Origin: Climacteris rufus
Taxonomy: Eukaryota > Chordata > Aves > Passeriformes > Climacteridae
DNA length: 64,000 nucleotides
Reading direction: 5' to 3'
Assembly: GCA_013398175.1 (NCBI GenBank)
Contig: VZRZ01006827.1
Span: forward strand, 1,560,401-1,624,400
Part shown: positions 1-13,890 of the stretch, piece by piece
How the letters are laid out: the number at the start of each line of letters is the position of its first letter
Numbering within the stretch: position 1 is the stretch's first letter
The notes under the pieces: model-generated
Seen by the model: the letters and a program-made list of their open reading frames with translations, nothing else
Told to the model about the DNA's origin: nothing
Databases searched by the model: none
Program-made: the position numbers and the translations under genes

Positions 1-3000
1 ACAAACAATGGACCCACTTTTCAGCCTTCTGAATTGTGAAATTATTGGAAACAAAAGATGCAACGGTGATTAGATAGTTAAGTGTGTAACTCTTGCAAAA
101 CTTCCTTGTAAGAACAAAAATTCCATGCAGAATGGACAAATCCATAGAACATAAATCCAGTATGGTTACATAATACACAGCAAATATTCAGGAGGTACTT
201 GGGCTTAGGAGGACCTTGGGCTGCAAATAGTTGAAGGTTGTAACAAGATTCTGAAGAGGTGTCACTGTGCATTTGTTTTGCAACTGCACGTTTCCCAATG
301 ACATTCACACTTGGTCAAATATGGCACAGGGTTGATAAAACTTTGCTCTTACTCAGGCCAGCCATTTTATATCCTTCTCTTTTTGCTAAACTTATGGGAA
401 CTTTTTCATTTGTGTATCTGACAGTTTCTGACATATTTTCAGAGTACAGCTTTGTATCTTTCTCATCCGCATCTTTCTTCTTCTTCAAAAGAATAAGTTC
501 AAACTCCCAGTGAATACTTCACATAACTCTAAGCAGATAATCAATCTCTCACCATGTAAAAATTAGAAATGGAAAAAAATCCTTTCAATTTATTCAAATT
601 TACAGTTAGAGCTATACTACAATTATAATTATGAATCGAAAACTCATATACAGGACTTGTGTGATCAGATGTTAAATAAGGTATAACATACAGTGTTTCT
701 ATGGATTTTCAAAGAAATTTTGAAAATTTCAATTTTATTATATACAGAAGTTGTACAATCATTCATTTCTACCAAAATGTAGAAATGCTCCCAAAACAAG
801 GAATATTGTTATTTTTTTTAAACTTGACAGTACTTTTAAATTTTTTTGTCTAATTACAAATCAAACCAGCCACTGTATAGAAGTTATTCAATAACATAGC
901 GAAAACCAGGCATAAATATTTAATCTTGGTTTATAGTAAGATCTACTCAGTCATTCTGAAACCATTAATGAAATTGTCTCAGATTTATTAATGGATTCCT
1001 GCTGAAAAAAGGGCTTTCAAGGCTGGAATCAAAATTCTGGAACTCATAGTACCATGCCTATTTTAGAAAAAATGTCAGTGGCTATTTCAGAAGGAGGGAG
1101 ACCGGTTCAATTTTCTCCCTTCACTAAATGGCATCAAATTTTCATTTTCCACAAGAATATTACCACCACAAATGTACTCTGATACGTGTCACATTGATGT
1201 TGTTCATCTACAGCTGTTTATACAATACCTGGTTAATTAACTCATGAGTAGACTGACTCTACCCTAATTGTTGCATATTCACCAAAGGTAATGAAGGCTT
1301 GTTTTCCCACCCCCATCTTTTTATACAGGATGGAACAACATAAAGAGAGAGATTTGTTACATCAAATTATACTAGCATTACAATTGGACAGCAAGGAACA
1401 GAAAAAAAAAGATCTAGTGAGTTGCATGCAAGAAAGAAAAACAAAAATTAACTTTCATTTCAGAATGGCCTTAGGAGAAAAGAAAACCGATATTTTTGCT
1501 ACTGGCTGGTATGTAATACAGAGAGCTTTTTGTTTTTCTTAAAACTGGACATCACTAAATATGCTCAGAGGACTAAAACCTCTTAAAAAAAAAAAACAAA
1601 ACAGGCACGTTTTTGCCATTTCACTTAGTTTTAATCATTTCACATAGGGCTTGGAAATATAGTTGGTGAGTAGAAAGCTTTCTAAAAGATACAAAGGAGA
1701 AGAAGCAGAAAAGTGATTAAATATGAGTAAGAGGACATGACACAAGAAAAGAAAAATAGATTGAAATGTAAGATAGAATACTCTAAATAATGTCCCAATC
1801 AGTTTAAATGCATTCATAGAGTAAAAGAAAACCATCACAAACAATATTGTGAGGAACTAAAGACTGAAACATCCTAGTGCTCCCTGCTCATTGCCTTCAT
1901 CTTGCAATGGCAATTTTGCTGACTGATGAAGTAATGAAATTTTCAAGACCATCCCTGCACAGCTTGGTCAATCTTATTTACAAAATGTTCAATGGAAAGA
2001 TAAGGGAACAATACAAGGCATGGTGACAGCCTAAAGACTAAAACAATCTGTCTCTGCAAATGGTCCTACTACAAGTTAAGGAGTGCTTTTGCTTCCAGCT
2101 CAGTAAAAAAAACAAACCAAACTAGCAAAGCAAAGAGCTGACTAAGATGACAATCAGACAGATATGAGTATTGTCTATAGTTAATCTGCTTCTAGAAATG
2201 GCTAAGAATTGTAAATGATACATTATAGAAAATACTTTTTCTTTTGTCCTCTACATGACAGGATAGTTATTACACCTGGAAAAATCTACATCAAATATAG
2301 ATAAATAAAATTTATAATTATATTGCTTCTAACAACTGCATTCATAATCTGTTCCTCAAAAGAAGGTCCTTAGAAAGTCTTTATCGACTCAATATGGTAA
2401 TATTTGTTGATCCTTCAGGAAAACATGTTATGATGTGATGATGCACTTCTTTATCTGTGCTGGCTTCTCTCAAGGAAGGGGGTGTATGCAAATAAATGAA
2501 GTGTAAAGGATTTTAATAGTTGCAAATAGATGCATATACAAACATGCATACATTACAGTAAGCTTTATGTTATGCTTATTTCAGAGGCAAAAGAAGATTC
2601 AGAGAAATAGCTAACACCTGAGCCTGATAATAGTGTAACACATAGTGCTCCTTAGGATGCTGAGGGAAATCTTCCCCAATTTTAGGACAATCTCTAAATT
2701 CTCATCTCCAGGACCATCACATCATTGATGTATTTCCTATGTGTGCGCTTGCCAGACTGAGGACTAAGAACACAGACTTTCAAAGTTAGTAAATATATCT
2801 TAAATATTACAATGGATTTTTCACCCCCTGTATTATCAACAATTTCTAACTGGCTTTATTCATAGTAAGCAAATAATGTGGGGTAAAAGAGCAAATCCTG
2901 TGAAGAATAGCCACTTGAATAAAAGACAGGCAGGCACATGGCTCAACACATGCCTTTCCACACGTGGTCAGATGGTTCAGAATTCGATTTGAAAAGAGAT

Positions 3001-6000
3001 AAGCTGTTCATGTCATTGCTTGTTTGATTAACACATCCAGTGCTATATCTGACAACAGGGACTCGAGACCCATCTGCAGTTTTATTCCCTCAATATGCTT
3101 GCTACAAGTTGTTTTACTTTCATATTAGTTTACCATTTCTTAGCGATCAGAATGTCCACACAGTGACTGACATGTGAGACAGCATGTTTGGAGAGCAGGT
3201 TCACATGAACAACTAAGTGGGTTTAGCCCAGATAATTCCCTTAAGCCTGAGAAAAGACTGAATGACAACACTGCAGAGGCATTGCTGAAGGGCTGGCTAA
3301 CACTGTCACACACTTTAAACTGGAATAACATAGCTAACTCCAAGAAGGTTATTTTTACGTTCAGGTGGCATGAAATTTAGGGGCATATTATATCTAATAT
3401 TTCATGCAAGCATTAGCACAGACCAGTTTCTTGCAAAAATATATCCTTTTTTGACTGGAACAACAGGAATTGGTATTATCCACAGCTTTCCAGGTATTGC
3501 CTAACAAGACATTTCTGCCATCATATTTTTAGACATGTTGACATATTTGTAACACTGACATGTAATTACAATGCGCTTTGTGAAGTATGTTGCTTTGAAA
3601 CTGGACTGTGCAAAGACAAATAGTTAACCGAGAGAAGTTTATAATATTAATCAACTCTACATGTCTCTGTTCCTGTGGGGCAGACTGTGTCTTGCCTTGG
3701 ATAACTGTGCAAAGGCTGAATTAGAAGCAGCAAAAAGAAGGGCAACATAAGGAGACCTGAAGATGCTACATCTGCTGGACAAGTTAATTAGAACAAAAAA
3801 TAAACTGTATGAGACAGTACTGAGTATGGTCCCCAGTAGCAGTTCCTGGAATAGCTCTACTATGTCTTACTAATTGCACTCAGTTGAGTTTAGCCATAAA
3901 CTGAAGGGAAAAACCAGATAATCTTCACAGATGAAAAGGTTCAAATTAACCTGTTATGAAGAAGGCCCTGGCAGAATTTGTTGTAATCAAAAAGATGATG
4001 AGGAAAATTAAAAAACAGAGAAAACAGGGTTTGAATTTGACCTTCTTAGGCATTTTTTCAGGAAAAGAGTTCTCAAACAATGACAGGTTGGTACAGATTG
4101 GTAATACCAGTTTTTTTCAGATATTCCCTCAATGGATGTACAGGTACCTGTATAAAGGAGATGGGAATGCTTTCTCTACCAGAACTGGTTGATTATTCTT
4201 ATTTCATTACAAGACAAAATTTCCCCCTTTTTCTGTCATTGGAAAACCATGCATTCTTTTGCTAATTAGAGAGGTATTGTTAACAAAGACAATGTACCAT
4301 GAACTTGCATACAGCACACCCAAAAAATTGCTCAGCAATAAAAGGTATTTTCTTCTTCTTTGTATTCCTTTCATTTCGTATTTCACTTCTAGTAATTCCA
4401 AAACTTTCTATAATTGAAGAAACAAGGCTTGAAGAATCTACATATAATTGTTTGATCTTTTCATATCAGTTCTTAATAAATGAGATATTTCAATGAGAAA
4501 GTAATGTTGACAAATACATGACGTACTTCAAATAGCAGCTTTGCTATTGTCACATAAAGAAACATGCCTGCAGCAGAATAAATTTTGACTGTATCTAGGA
4601 ATGCAATATAGCCAAGAATTTTAAACCAGATCTCTGAAACAAGTTTCTAATTCTAATATGCTGAATTTCTCGATTCTCTCAAAAGAGAAAGACAAAACTG
4701 CAAGTTTTAAGGGCTGCTTTTGCTTCTGAAATATGGTTTGTGAGACAGAACAATTTAATCATATTTACTGTAAAGAAAGATCTGAAGACAGTTCTAAAAG
4801 AAATCTAAGGTGTGACTCAAATAATACTTTTTCAAAAGTAGAAGATAAGAAATTACAGTCTACATATTAAAGATTAAATTCTTGAATTGTACATTCTAGG
4901 CTGTTTTAAGGAAAAATGTAGCCTACTTAGATGAATTAAATAAGGTTTCTCACAGTCAGAGAACAAGGCATGTAAAAGCAGTAACAGCTACATTAAGGAC
5001 CTACCGCGGAGACAGACTTTCTAACTAAGAGATAAACTCAGTCCAGTACCTCAACAGGATGAGAGAAAATCTGTGTCCTCTTTTAAATGAATGGTACAAT
5101 GAACTTCTTGAAAATTTAAATATTTTCATGGACTGAAAATAAAGATTGTAATGAGATTACCTTCAGACCTCTGCTGACATTTTTGCTGCATACATGAACC
5201 CGAGAACACACTTATTTGTGATCTGAAAGAGAACAAGAACCTCTGCAGAACTGTCTTTTTAATTTCAAGGCCCAATTATACTCAGGACAACAAGACATAA
5301 TGAAATTATATGGGTTGGAGAAAGATCCATTATTCTGACTGATCAAGCAAAAACGAAAAATAAAGTTATCCAGAGTGTCAATTTCATCTGCAAGTGTTTC
5401 TGCCAAGCTGATGTTACCAATATGGCCATAATTTTGTTGCCTTCAGTGTTTATGATTTACAGTTTAGAGAGAACTTGAGGGATGAATATAACAAGGCATA
5501 GAGATGTGTGTTAGAGATGCATTTCCCTGAAAGCCCAAGCTGCCCTCTCCTGGAGTGAATTGTCTTGCACATCTAGTGGTCTTAGTTCATCGTCGAAGTT
5601 ACATGAGGAACACCTCACAAACGAAACAATCACCTGATTATTGGGTATTTAATTTTTCACCTGTATTATCTTACAGAATATCTATTTAACATGTATTCAG
5701 ATGATGAAGGTAATTACATACATCTTGCCAGGACAGAGCTATATACAGAAATTACTCCACTGTTCAATGAAGTGGTCTTACATTTAGTATAGTAACTTCC
5801 TGTACTACTGTGTGTAGTAGTTGACATTACTGGGATGCACTGACCTCCAACTTGAGGTGAAATGCAATGCTATAAAAGCACGACCATAGACTCTGAACTC
5901 GAGAATGCTTCTATAAAGTCAATGATCTAACTGCAGATAAAGCCTTGAAAACAGGTCATGCCAAAGCTGCATTCACATAGTCTGCCTACACATACTGCAG

Positions 6001-9000
6001 TGAGAGTTTCCATCAACAGGTTGCAGGTTCTTCCACCAGTTAAAGTTCAAAACAAGGGACAGAATCTTTATCTTTGCATCAGGCAACCTGATGTTAAGGT
6101 ATCTCCTGACATTCATGCATGCAACATACACGTTTTGTTTACTCTGCAAGGCCAAAGCTGAAGCATACTTACCATTATATGTGGCCTGTTCTCCAGCTAA
6201 TTAATAGAAATGTCATGTGCTGTCATTCAGATACTATAGTGCTGTGGAAGTGTTCAGTGTTTTTCTATTTGATAGAAATACACCTCTCAAAAATCAGGAC
6301 TCTTGTTTCATATTAGGGGATGTAGGGAATTAGCAAACACCAAGAGTAAAACTGTAATCCCCAAACACAAAAAGGAATTCTCTCTAAGCTATCAACAAGA
6401 GGTTGATTCTTCTTTTGTAACAGACTATTGAAGTAAAGGTAAAATGACGGAAATTTTAGAATTATAGTATTTTGTTGTAGTCATCTCTCACTTTCATCTG
6501 AACGAAAATGAATCATTGCAAGTTTCCTGAAGAAAACATAAAAAGCACTGAAATTGAGTAGGGTAATACTAATGCCTTATTTAGATGGCAGTTTCTAATT
6601 TAGAAATGCTATAAAAATATTTTGATTGTTTCATTCAAATGTGGACAAATTCTCAATTAGTATTAAACTAAACATTCTTTTAAGATGCAGATCTTCCATA
6701 AATTTTCAGAAGATTATATTTAGGATATATGATGAATTGTACTTGTCACTGTAGATTTTGAAAAGTAACAAGGAACTTCCCAGTGAAGTAACAGCCAGAT
6801 AAAGCAGAGAAAAGCTGTAGCAGAACACAGAACACGGTTTCTGCTGCTCCTTGTTGACCATTATTATTCAAGGTTCAGCTTTTAACATTCTAGATAAGAG
6901 ACAAGCCTCAAAGACTTTTCCAAGACAGACAATTTTGATCTGTTCTGTCCAGATCTTATTATTCTCTTTCCACATTAGTAATCCTTGTCTCTTGCAGAGT
7001 TACAGGGCATCGTCTATCAGTAAGGAGTCAAAAGGAACTAAATAACCAAAATATTTTTTTTTTCATTCAGGCTAATATTGTGTCTAATATGGGATCCTCT
7101 AAATTACTTAAATAATTCTAGGATACCAGCTGAGAATGGAGGGTGGAATTGTACTTTTATTATAATTATTTAATTTACTAATGGTAAATTAATGATTTAT
7201 TGATGGCAAAATATGCTTTCGAAAAACTTGCAGAAGGTGCCCTGAAGCCCAGCCACTTTGCCTATTATTGTTTCTTTGCTTTCAAGGCAGAGATAAGAGG
7301 AAATTCTGCTTTCACACAATCCATAGATCAAATAATCTACAAATGAGAAACATAAAATTCTAGTAAGCATGAGATTACAGTTCCAACTGCAGACAAAATT
7401 AAATGTAATTAGAAGTTACTGAATTCAGTCCATTGCAAATTTAACCAAAGAATTTAAGAGCAAAGTGAATCCAGATACTGTGAAGAACTTTCACAGAACT
7501 GTGCAACAGCAGAAATCTGGAGAAGTTGATCATCTCATGCCAATGAATGTTCTTTCTGTTTTCTTATTTTCTGCTTTTAGTCATCAAGAAATATGTAGTA
7601 TCACTCAATTATCCAGAATAAATTTGTCATCGCTGAAGAAAATTTCCAGTAAAAAAAAAAAAGTAACAACAAAAACCACCCCAAACCCTAAAGGATCAAA
7701 TTACCCCAGACCTAGGAATAAAATATATGATTCAAATTAATTATTTCCAGTTAAGTTTGAAAATACTTACTGTGTCCATGATATAAGCACATTGTTTCAA
7801 ACATAATGACACACATTATCTTTGATTATAGTCCACAAAAACAGTATGAATAATTTCTGAACATTTTAACTCTCTCTTCATCAAAGAAGATAGGCTATCT
7901 CACACTTATTTCACAACAATTCCCTAACAATATAGTTTTCTATTGATCTAGCTGTGAAATTACTTTTTTTATAACTTAAAAGCAATACTTTTCAGAATTT
8001 TCAAACCCTACCAACTAGGAATAAAGAGGATTCATGTAATTTCAAGATCAATGCTACAGAATTGATAAGTCTGCACTGAATTTCAACATTTGTATTATTT
8101 TTATTTTACAGTCATCTACGTCTATTTATATTTTAAATATAATATTCCTTTAAAGCTTGATCTGAAGATCCCATAAACTAGCTATCAAATATATTTGTTT
8201 CAATACATCGGCTTTCCAAAATACTATGCTCTTCTGCTACAAGTTTAGCCTAAATAAAGCAACTTGCATATGGAATTTGAAGAGACAAATCTAAATGCTT
8301 GGTTTATTGACAATTTCCCACTCCTGAAGTTTTGATCTGTGAAAGAGAAAATACTTTAATCCTTTTTAAAGCATTTTCATTATGTAAATATCTACTTACA
8401 GATAAAACCTTCGCCATTACAATCACACTATCACTCTATTCAATTCTTATCACATCACAGCAAATACATTGAAGTTTTGCTTTAATGAATCCCATTACTA
8501 CTGCAGAAACAATCACAGGTTTCCTGGGGATCTTCCCTTTCTCATCTTTACCAGTGGTTCCATAATGATTTCTAATTACATTTTTTCAATTTAAAATCCT
8601 TATTGGAGTATATTGACCACACAATGATGAAAGTAGATGTACAAATCATCATCATTTCAAAAGCTACATTACCTAAATTCTAGGCAAGTCTGTAAAAAAC
8701 GCTTTTGCTTATTCAAAATATAATATTCAGGAAAACGTTATGTGTAATAACGTTGGTCATGAAATACCAGAACTCTTTGTGGAGTAGTAGAAAAAAATCA
8801 GGAATAATTCTGTGTATTTATGATAAATGTTTTTTACTACCAAAGGCAACAGCAATTCCAGCTTAAACACAAAGATCTATAGTTTTATAAAGCTAAGTTG
8901 ACAGGCAAAGTAAGCTTTTTTTTCTATACCTGGAAGTTGTTTCTCTTCAAGACTGTATTCCAGAGATCCAAAGGAATAATTAGCTGGACTGATTGTAGGA

Positions 9001-12000
9001 GTAGAAATAAAACTTGCACAGCCAATGGATGCATTGATTTCAAAATAATTGTGGCTGTGATTCATTCGGTGAAATTCCAGTGAAGATACTATGGATGTAC
9101 GTTGCTTGGGCTACAAGAAAAATAGAAGTTTGGCATGAAAAATAGATACTTTTTGTATAGTTTTCATTACTTGACATTTAATAAACTTGTTTATGGTTTC
9201 TCTCTTTTTACTATTTTTATTTGGCTCAAAGGTTATACTAGTAAAAATCATTTCATATGGCAAGCTGTGATATGTAGAGATAATTTCCTTCCCAAATCTG
9301 GATTAATCTTTATTAGAAAAATGTATGTCTTCATTCTAATCAATTTAATTCAACATAAAATAGGCTTTTACAGCCTTGCATATAATAATTGCAATCATCT
9401 TTTTATAAGAAAGGGAGCTCTTCACCAGCTGCATTGCTGGGTACATCTTGCAAAACAATTATATCGCTGATGCCTGTATAATGACATTTACTAAATAATA
9501 CCAAGTGCCCATCACTCAAAAGCAACCCCCTGCTGTTTATTCCATTTATGAACATGCCTTATATATTCAAAGACTGAACTGTCTAGAAGCTTAAGGGAAA
9601 AGTGTCATCTTCAAAAACATACATGAAAATCAAACATTATGCATGAGTTTTCATGAAACAGTTAAAAAACTTGCTACTACTTTATATCACTTTTGAAGTG
9701 AACCTCTGAGAAGACTCCACTTAATGGATGTGCTTTGGATTGCAGAGCAGCTTCAGAGCATAAGGAACTAATTTCTTTTGGGTGGATCTACACCATCAGG
9801 TATAGAATTTAAATCTATATAGTGTGATCATCAGTCAGCAACAACTTGACTTGTTCCCATTGCACTGTACTATCTACTAGTACAGACATAACCTTAGTGC
9901 TCGATATCATGGGTTATAAGCCACAGACCACTGCTGGTTTGCAATGTCATGCTAAATAGTCTGTTGCAGCACTCATTTGATTCCATACCCAGTATACCCT
10001 AGCCCCACAATGCTCCTTGACACTTCAAAATCAATGACATGAAACGTTAAACATCTCCAAAACAGAGGAGGCCCTGCATCCAGGCTTACAGCTGCCTGTA
10101 TATTTATTTCACAATAGCAAGAAACATCTCAGGAACTGCTGCCTGAGATAACTAAAGCTGGACAAAAATAGAAAAAAGACAGCAAAGGGTGCTCTTTTCT
10201 TGTCCTAGCACATCAGGCTTAACACGTCAGAATACTTGTAAAGGTCAGAATTTGGTCCTTATTAGTGTCAAGAACAAATTATTGCCTTTGGCAACAATAA
10301 AATCTTCCTTGGACCACAAAGGCATTCACCATCCCTTACTTAACACTAGTTGTTAAAACACAATCTATCCCAGTGGAGTAATTTTCAAATTTACTTTTGG
10401 TCCATTTAATTTTTAGGTTGCAAGTCCTGCAATGTTTGTGTTACAAATTCCAAACCAGGTTGTTTTCACTAAAAATTCACTCTATTGGAATGTCAAGCAG
10501 AAAAATTCAATTAGGTCTGTGTAATGTTGATAATTTCTTAAAGTTGTGTTAGGCACCATGTAAATGAACTGTGTCCTGTTAAAACTGAGAAAAATTACAA
10601 AGGAAAATTTGGGCGATCATCTGGAACTTAGCTATGATCTATTGAGCGGACTTACATTCTTTAATAATTAAAACCAGTTTCTTCATTGAAAGACTGACTC
10701 CTAGGTCTAGTAATTTCATGGGAGAGTTCAAGGAACAGGGACAGATTCCAACATTAAACAATCTGATTGAAAGTCATTGTTTGGGATCTGAGCCAAAATA
10801 ACTCTCAGATCAGACCAAAACCAGTCATGTCTATTAACTAAATCTAAATGGCACGCTTTTGCTAGACAACAGATTCATGAATGACCTAATTATTTCTAAA
10901 ACTGAAAAAGATCTGTGGTCATTTAGAAGTACGTTTCTGGCCCTTTCCCAAGCAATGTCTTGGTGTCTTTGCAGATTTGCAGGACCTCAACTCCTGAGTT
11001 GAAAAGGGCATAATTCAATTAATGTGATGTGTGGCATCTCTGGTTACTCTTAAACTGAGACAGTTACTACCTAAATGGGCAGCTGGAATGGTCAGCTCTG
11101 TCTCCCGAAGCAGCTTCAAAGCAACTACCCTGGGCTTTCTCTAGTCAGGCCTCCAGCCTGCTTTGACTGTGTGCCCCTTTCTTGGAGCCAGAACAGCAGC
11201 ATCTGATACACCACTGGGCCTTCTACTATCTTATTTTGGGCTTAAGCACTAGTATTAAAAATAATTCAGAGAAACATACCTCAGTTTAATATGTCTTTCC
11301 AATCTAAAACTTCTGCAGAGAACCTCACTCAGCTTCTAGTACTCTACAGCACTACACTGCTGCTGTACTGTTTGGATTTAACAAGGTCCATTTGTCAACA
11401 TGTACCGATAATTTTTCTACATAATTAGACAGGAATCCAACATCTGAGCTTTTGTAGCTAACTAGAGGAGTCTTTTGTACTTTTGCTGCATCCTGTAAAA
11501 TATTATGCTGTTAAAAGTACAGTACGTGTTCATTAATATATGCTGAGAGACAGAGTAAACCAGTGCGCATTGACTGCAGGTCTCTGCTTTTATCTCTCTG
11601 ACGTACCATTTGCACAAAAAAAAAGCAAACTAGAAATGAATCAATCTTTTTTTCCTACAGTTTGGATTAAATTCCATTCCAGATTTTCACAACTGAATTT
11701 ACAACATAGCTATTTACATCTACACTAGTTATTTAAGCTCCCCTAGCAGTCAACTGAGATCTACTCAATACAATCAAGAGTTCAGAGAACAATTCACCTC
11801 ATCCCAGACCCCTTAATTCCCTTGCCCTAATGCAGGTATCTACCATCATTGCAGATTCCTTAGGGCATCCCATCTGGCCTCCAGCTACCATTCAGAAGAG
11901 TACAGGTCTCTCCTAAATATGCCCTGGATAATACTTGACAGCCTCCACGTGCATTTCAAAGACACCTTTATAGCACCTCAAACGACACTACATTCCTATC

Positions 12001-13719
12001 TTTAGGTAACTGAATTGAAACCTGCATCTGTCCAAAGTGTGATGGGAGATTAGATATCTAAATCAGACAGAGTTTCTTACATACAGGAATGAAGGCACAA
12101 GTGCTTTAGTCCCAGATTTAATCTCACCTCTAGTTTGCAACTAGACACACTCTGGAAACCTTCATTTTTCAGAATCTGATGTCAAATTCCAAACTTACTG
12201 ACAGTAACCTTGGTTTGCTGGATTGTATATGACAAAGCCACGTTTTAACTACATTTCCCAAGAACTCTCGAGGTAGGTTCTGAAAAATTCTAAAAATATT
12301 ATTCACTATATGGAACACCATAACTTACTCAGGGCTTAAGATTTCATAGTTGGGAAGATTGCAAAAACAAAAAACTCTGTCCCAAAAAGATGATGCTTCC
12401 TTCATTCTTTGAAGCCAGCTTTGTCATTACATGCCTTCCTTGTACTACTCAAAATATTCGGACATGCTTAGATGACCCTTGTGAAATTGTAGCATACTTA
12501 TGGCTCAACTTCACAAGCATGCTACATAGCGTGCAGATTTGTCTTTACATAGATTTTTATTTGTTACATTCATGTATTTAATTTATTGTTATGTGTAAAT
12601 CTCTTTAATAACTGATATTTACTTTTAAGGTATTTCTTCATAAATATTATTTCAATTGTCATAATACCAACATAGAAAACTCTACACAATCCTAAAAACA
12701 CCAAATCAGGCTAATGAATAAATCTTATCAATGCATAAACAAAAGTACATCAATACAAATCTTTAAAGATGTTGCAAAATTAAGAGTTAAATAACTTTTA
12801 AATCAGATCTAGTAAGAAGAATATTTTCATGTTCAGTCTGTAGTGAAGATATATCAGTGAAAGACACCCCTTTGAAACTGTAAAAACAGGGAAGGCATCA
12901 AAATACATATACTGAATCGCCTTTCTATTAAAAAGACAGTAAGGACTTAATGCTTCCATGAATGGTATTTGCATGAAAATTCTGTAATGCTACCATGGCT
13001 GGCATGTAATACTATGAGCATGGAACAGATCATTCAAATATTTCTTACAACATTTAGCAGAGGCAGTAAGGCAAAATTCTTTTCTTAATTAAACTCCAAA
13101 ATATATTTCTTCAGCTTTGAAGTACTCTGCAATACAAGCTTCTGATTTCACCTTCTTTTATCTTTGCGATTTGTGTACATAGCACTGTCACGGCCTTTAA
13201 AAAATTAAATCTCACAACATTCTGTACTACGGCAGAACTAGTTGCTCCATTTTGCACATGCTGAACAAGTGTATAGAGCTTTCCCAAGGGACAGATGTGT
13301 GGCTTGTTAAATCACTGAGAACCAGGGAGCCTAAGGAAATTCTGCATGTGGCAAAACCTGCCAAATTCCAGCTGCCCTACATGATGTAAAAACTGGTTTC
13401 AGTTGCATTATATCATGTAGAAAATGTATGATAGAATAGAGAACTAAACCCACATTCTCAAATTCTAGCTAGCACATAAAATACAGACTTACCAAAGATA
13501 CCAGGATGCTGCAGCCCCTTCTCTCAGGCTCATCTCACATATATAACACAATGTGAGTATAGTTATGTGGCCACATAAACCCCTCATTGTGGTACCTGCC
13601 CAGATGAGTCCATTCTTTCAATCCTCTGATCAACTCACACCTTCTTCAGAAATTTCCCTTTGTCCAGCTTTCTTCCTTCTAAAATCGTGGTCTGTTTCTG
13701 TTCACTCATTTCCCCTTTC
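1..13719. other. AT-rich DNA without a supported gene
   Basis: This lies downstream of exon B in the sense of the minus-strand gene, so it is either further intron or 3' flank. I see short A and T runs and scattered short open frames, but no frame with matching splice sites, no RNA gene and no recognisable repeat. One minus-strand frame at about 78-513, interrupted by a single TGA, is discussed as a finding. No convincing terminal exon or polyadenylation site of the gene can be fixed here. Confidence 0.5.
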
Positions 13720-13890
13720 ATAGAATCATAGAATGGTTTGAGTTGAAAGGGACATTTAAAGGCCACTAGTTCCAAACCCCTGTAATAAGCTGGGACATCT
13801 TCAACTAGACCAGGTTGCTCAGAGTCCCACCCAGTCTGACCTTGAATGCCTCCAGGGACGGGGCATCCACAACCTCTCTGAGCACCTCTG
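13720..13890 (-). mobile_element. CR1 LINE 3'-end fragment
   Basis: The plus strand opens with TAGAATCATAGAATGGTTTG and continues with GAAAGGGACATTTAAAGGCC, CTAGACCAGGTTGCTCAGAG, TCTGACCTTGAATGCCTCCA and GGGACGGGGCATCCACAACC. This is the characteristic antisense face of the avian CR1 3' untranslated region, so the element lies on the minus strand. It is 5'-truncated, as most CR1 copies are, and contains no intact reading frame. Divergence from the remembered consensus is moderate. Confidence 0.93.
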
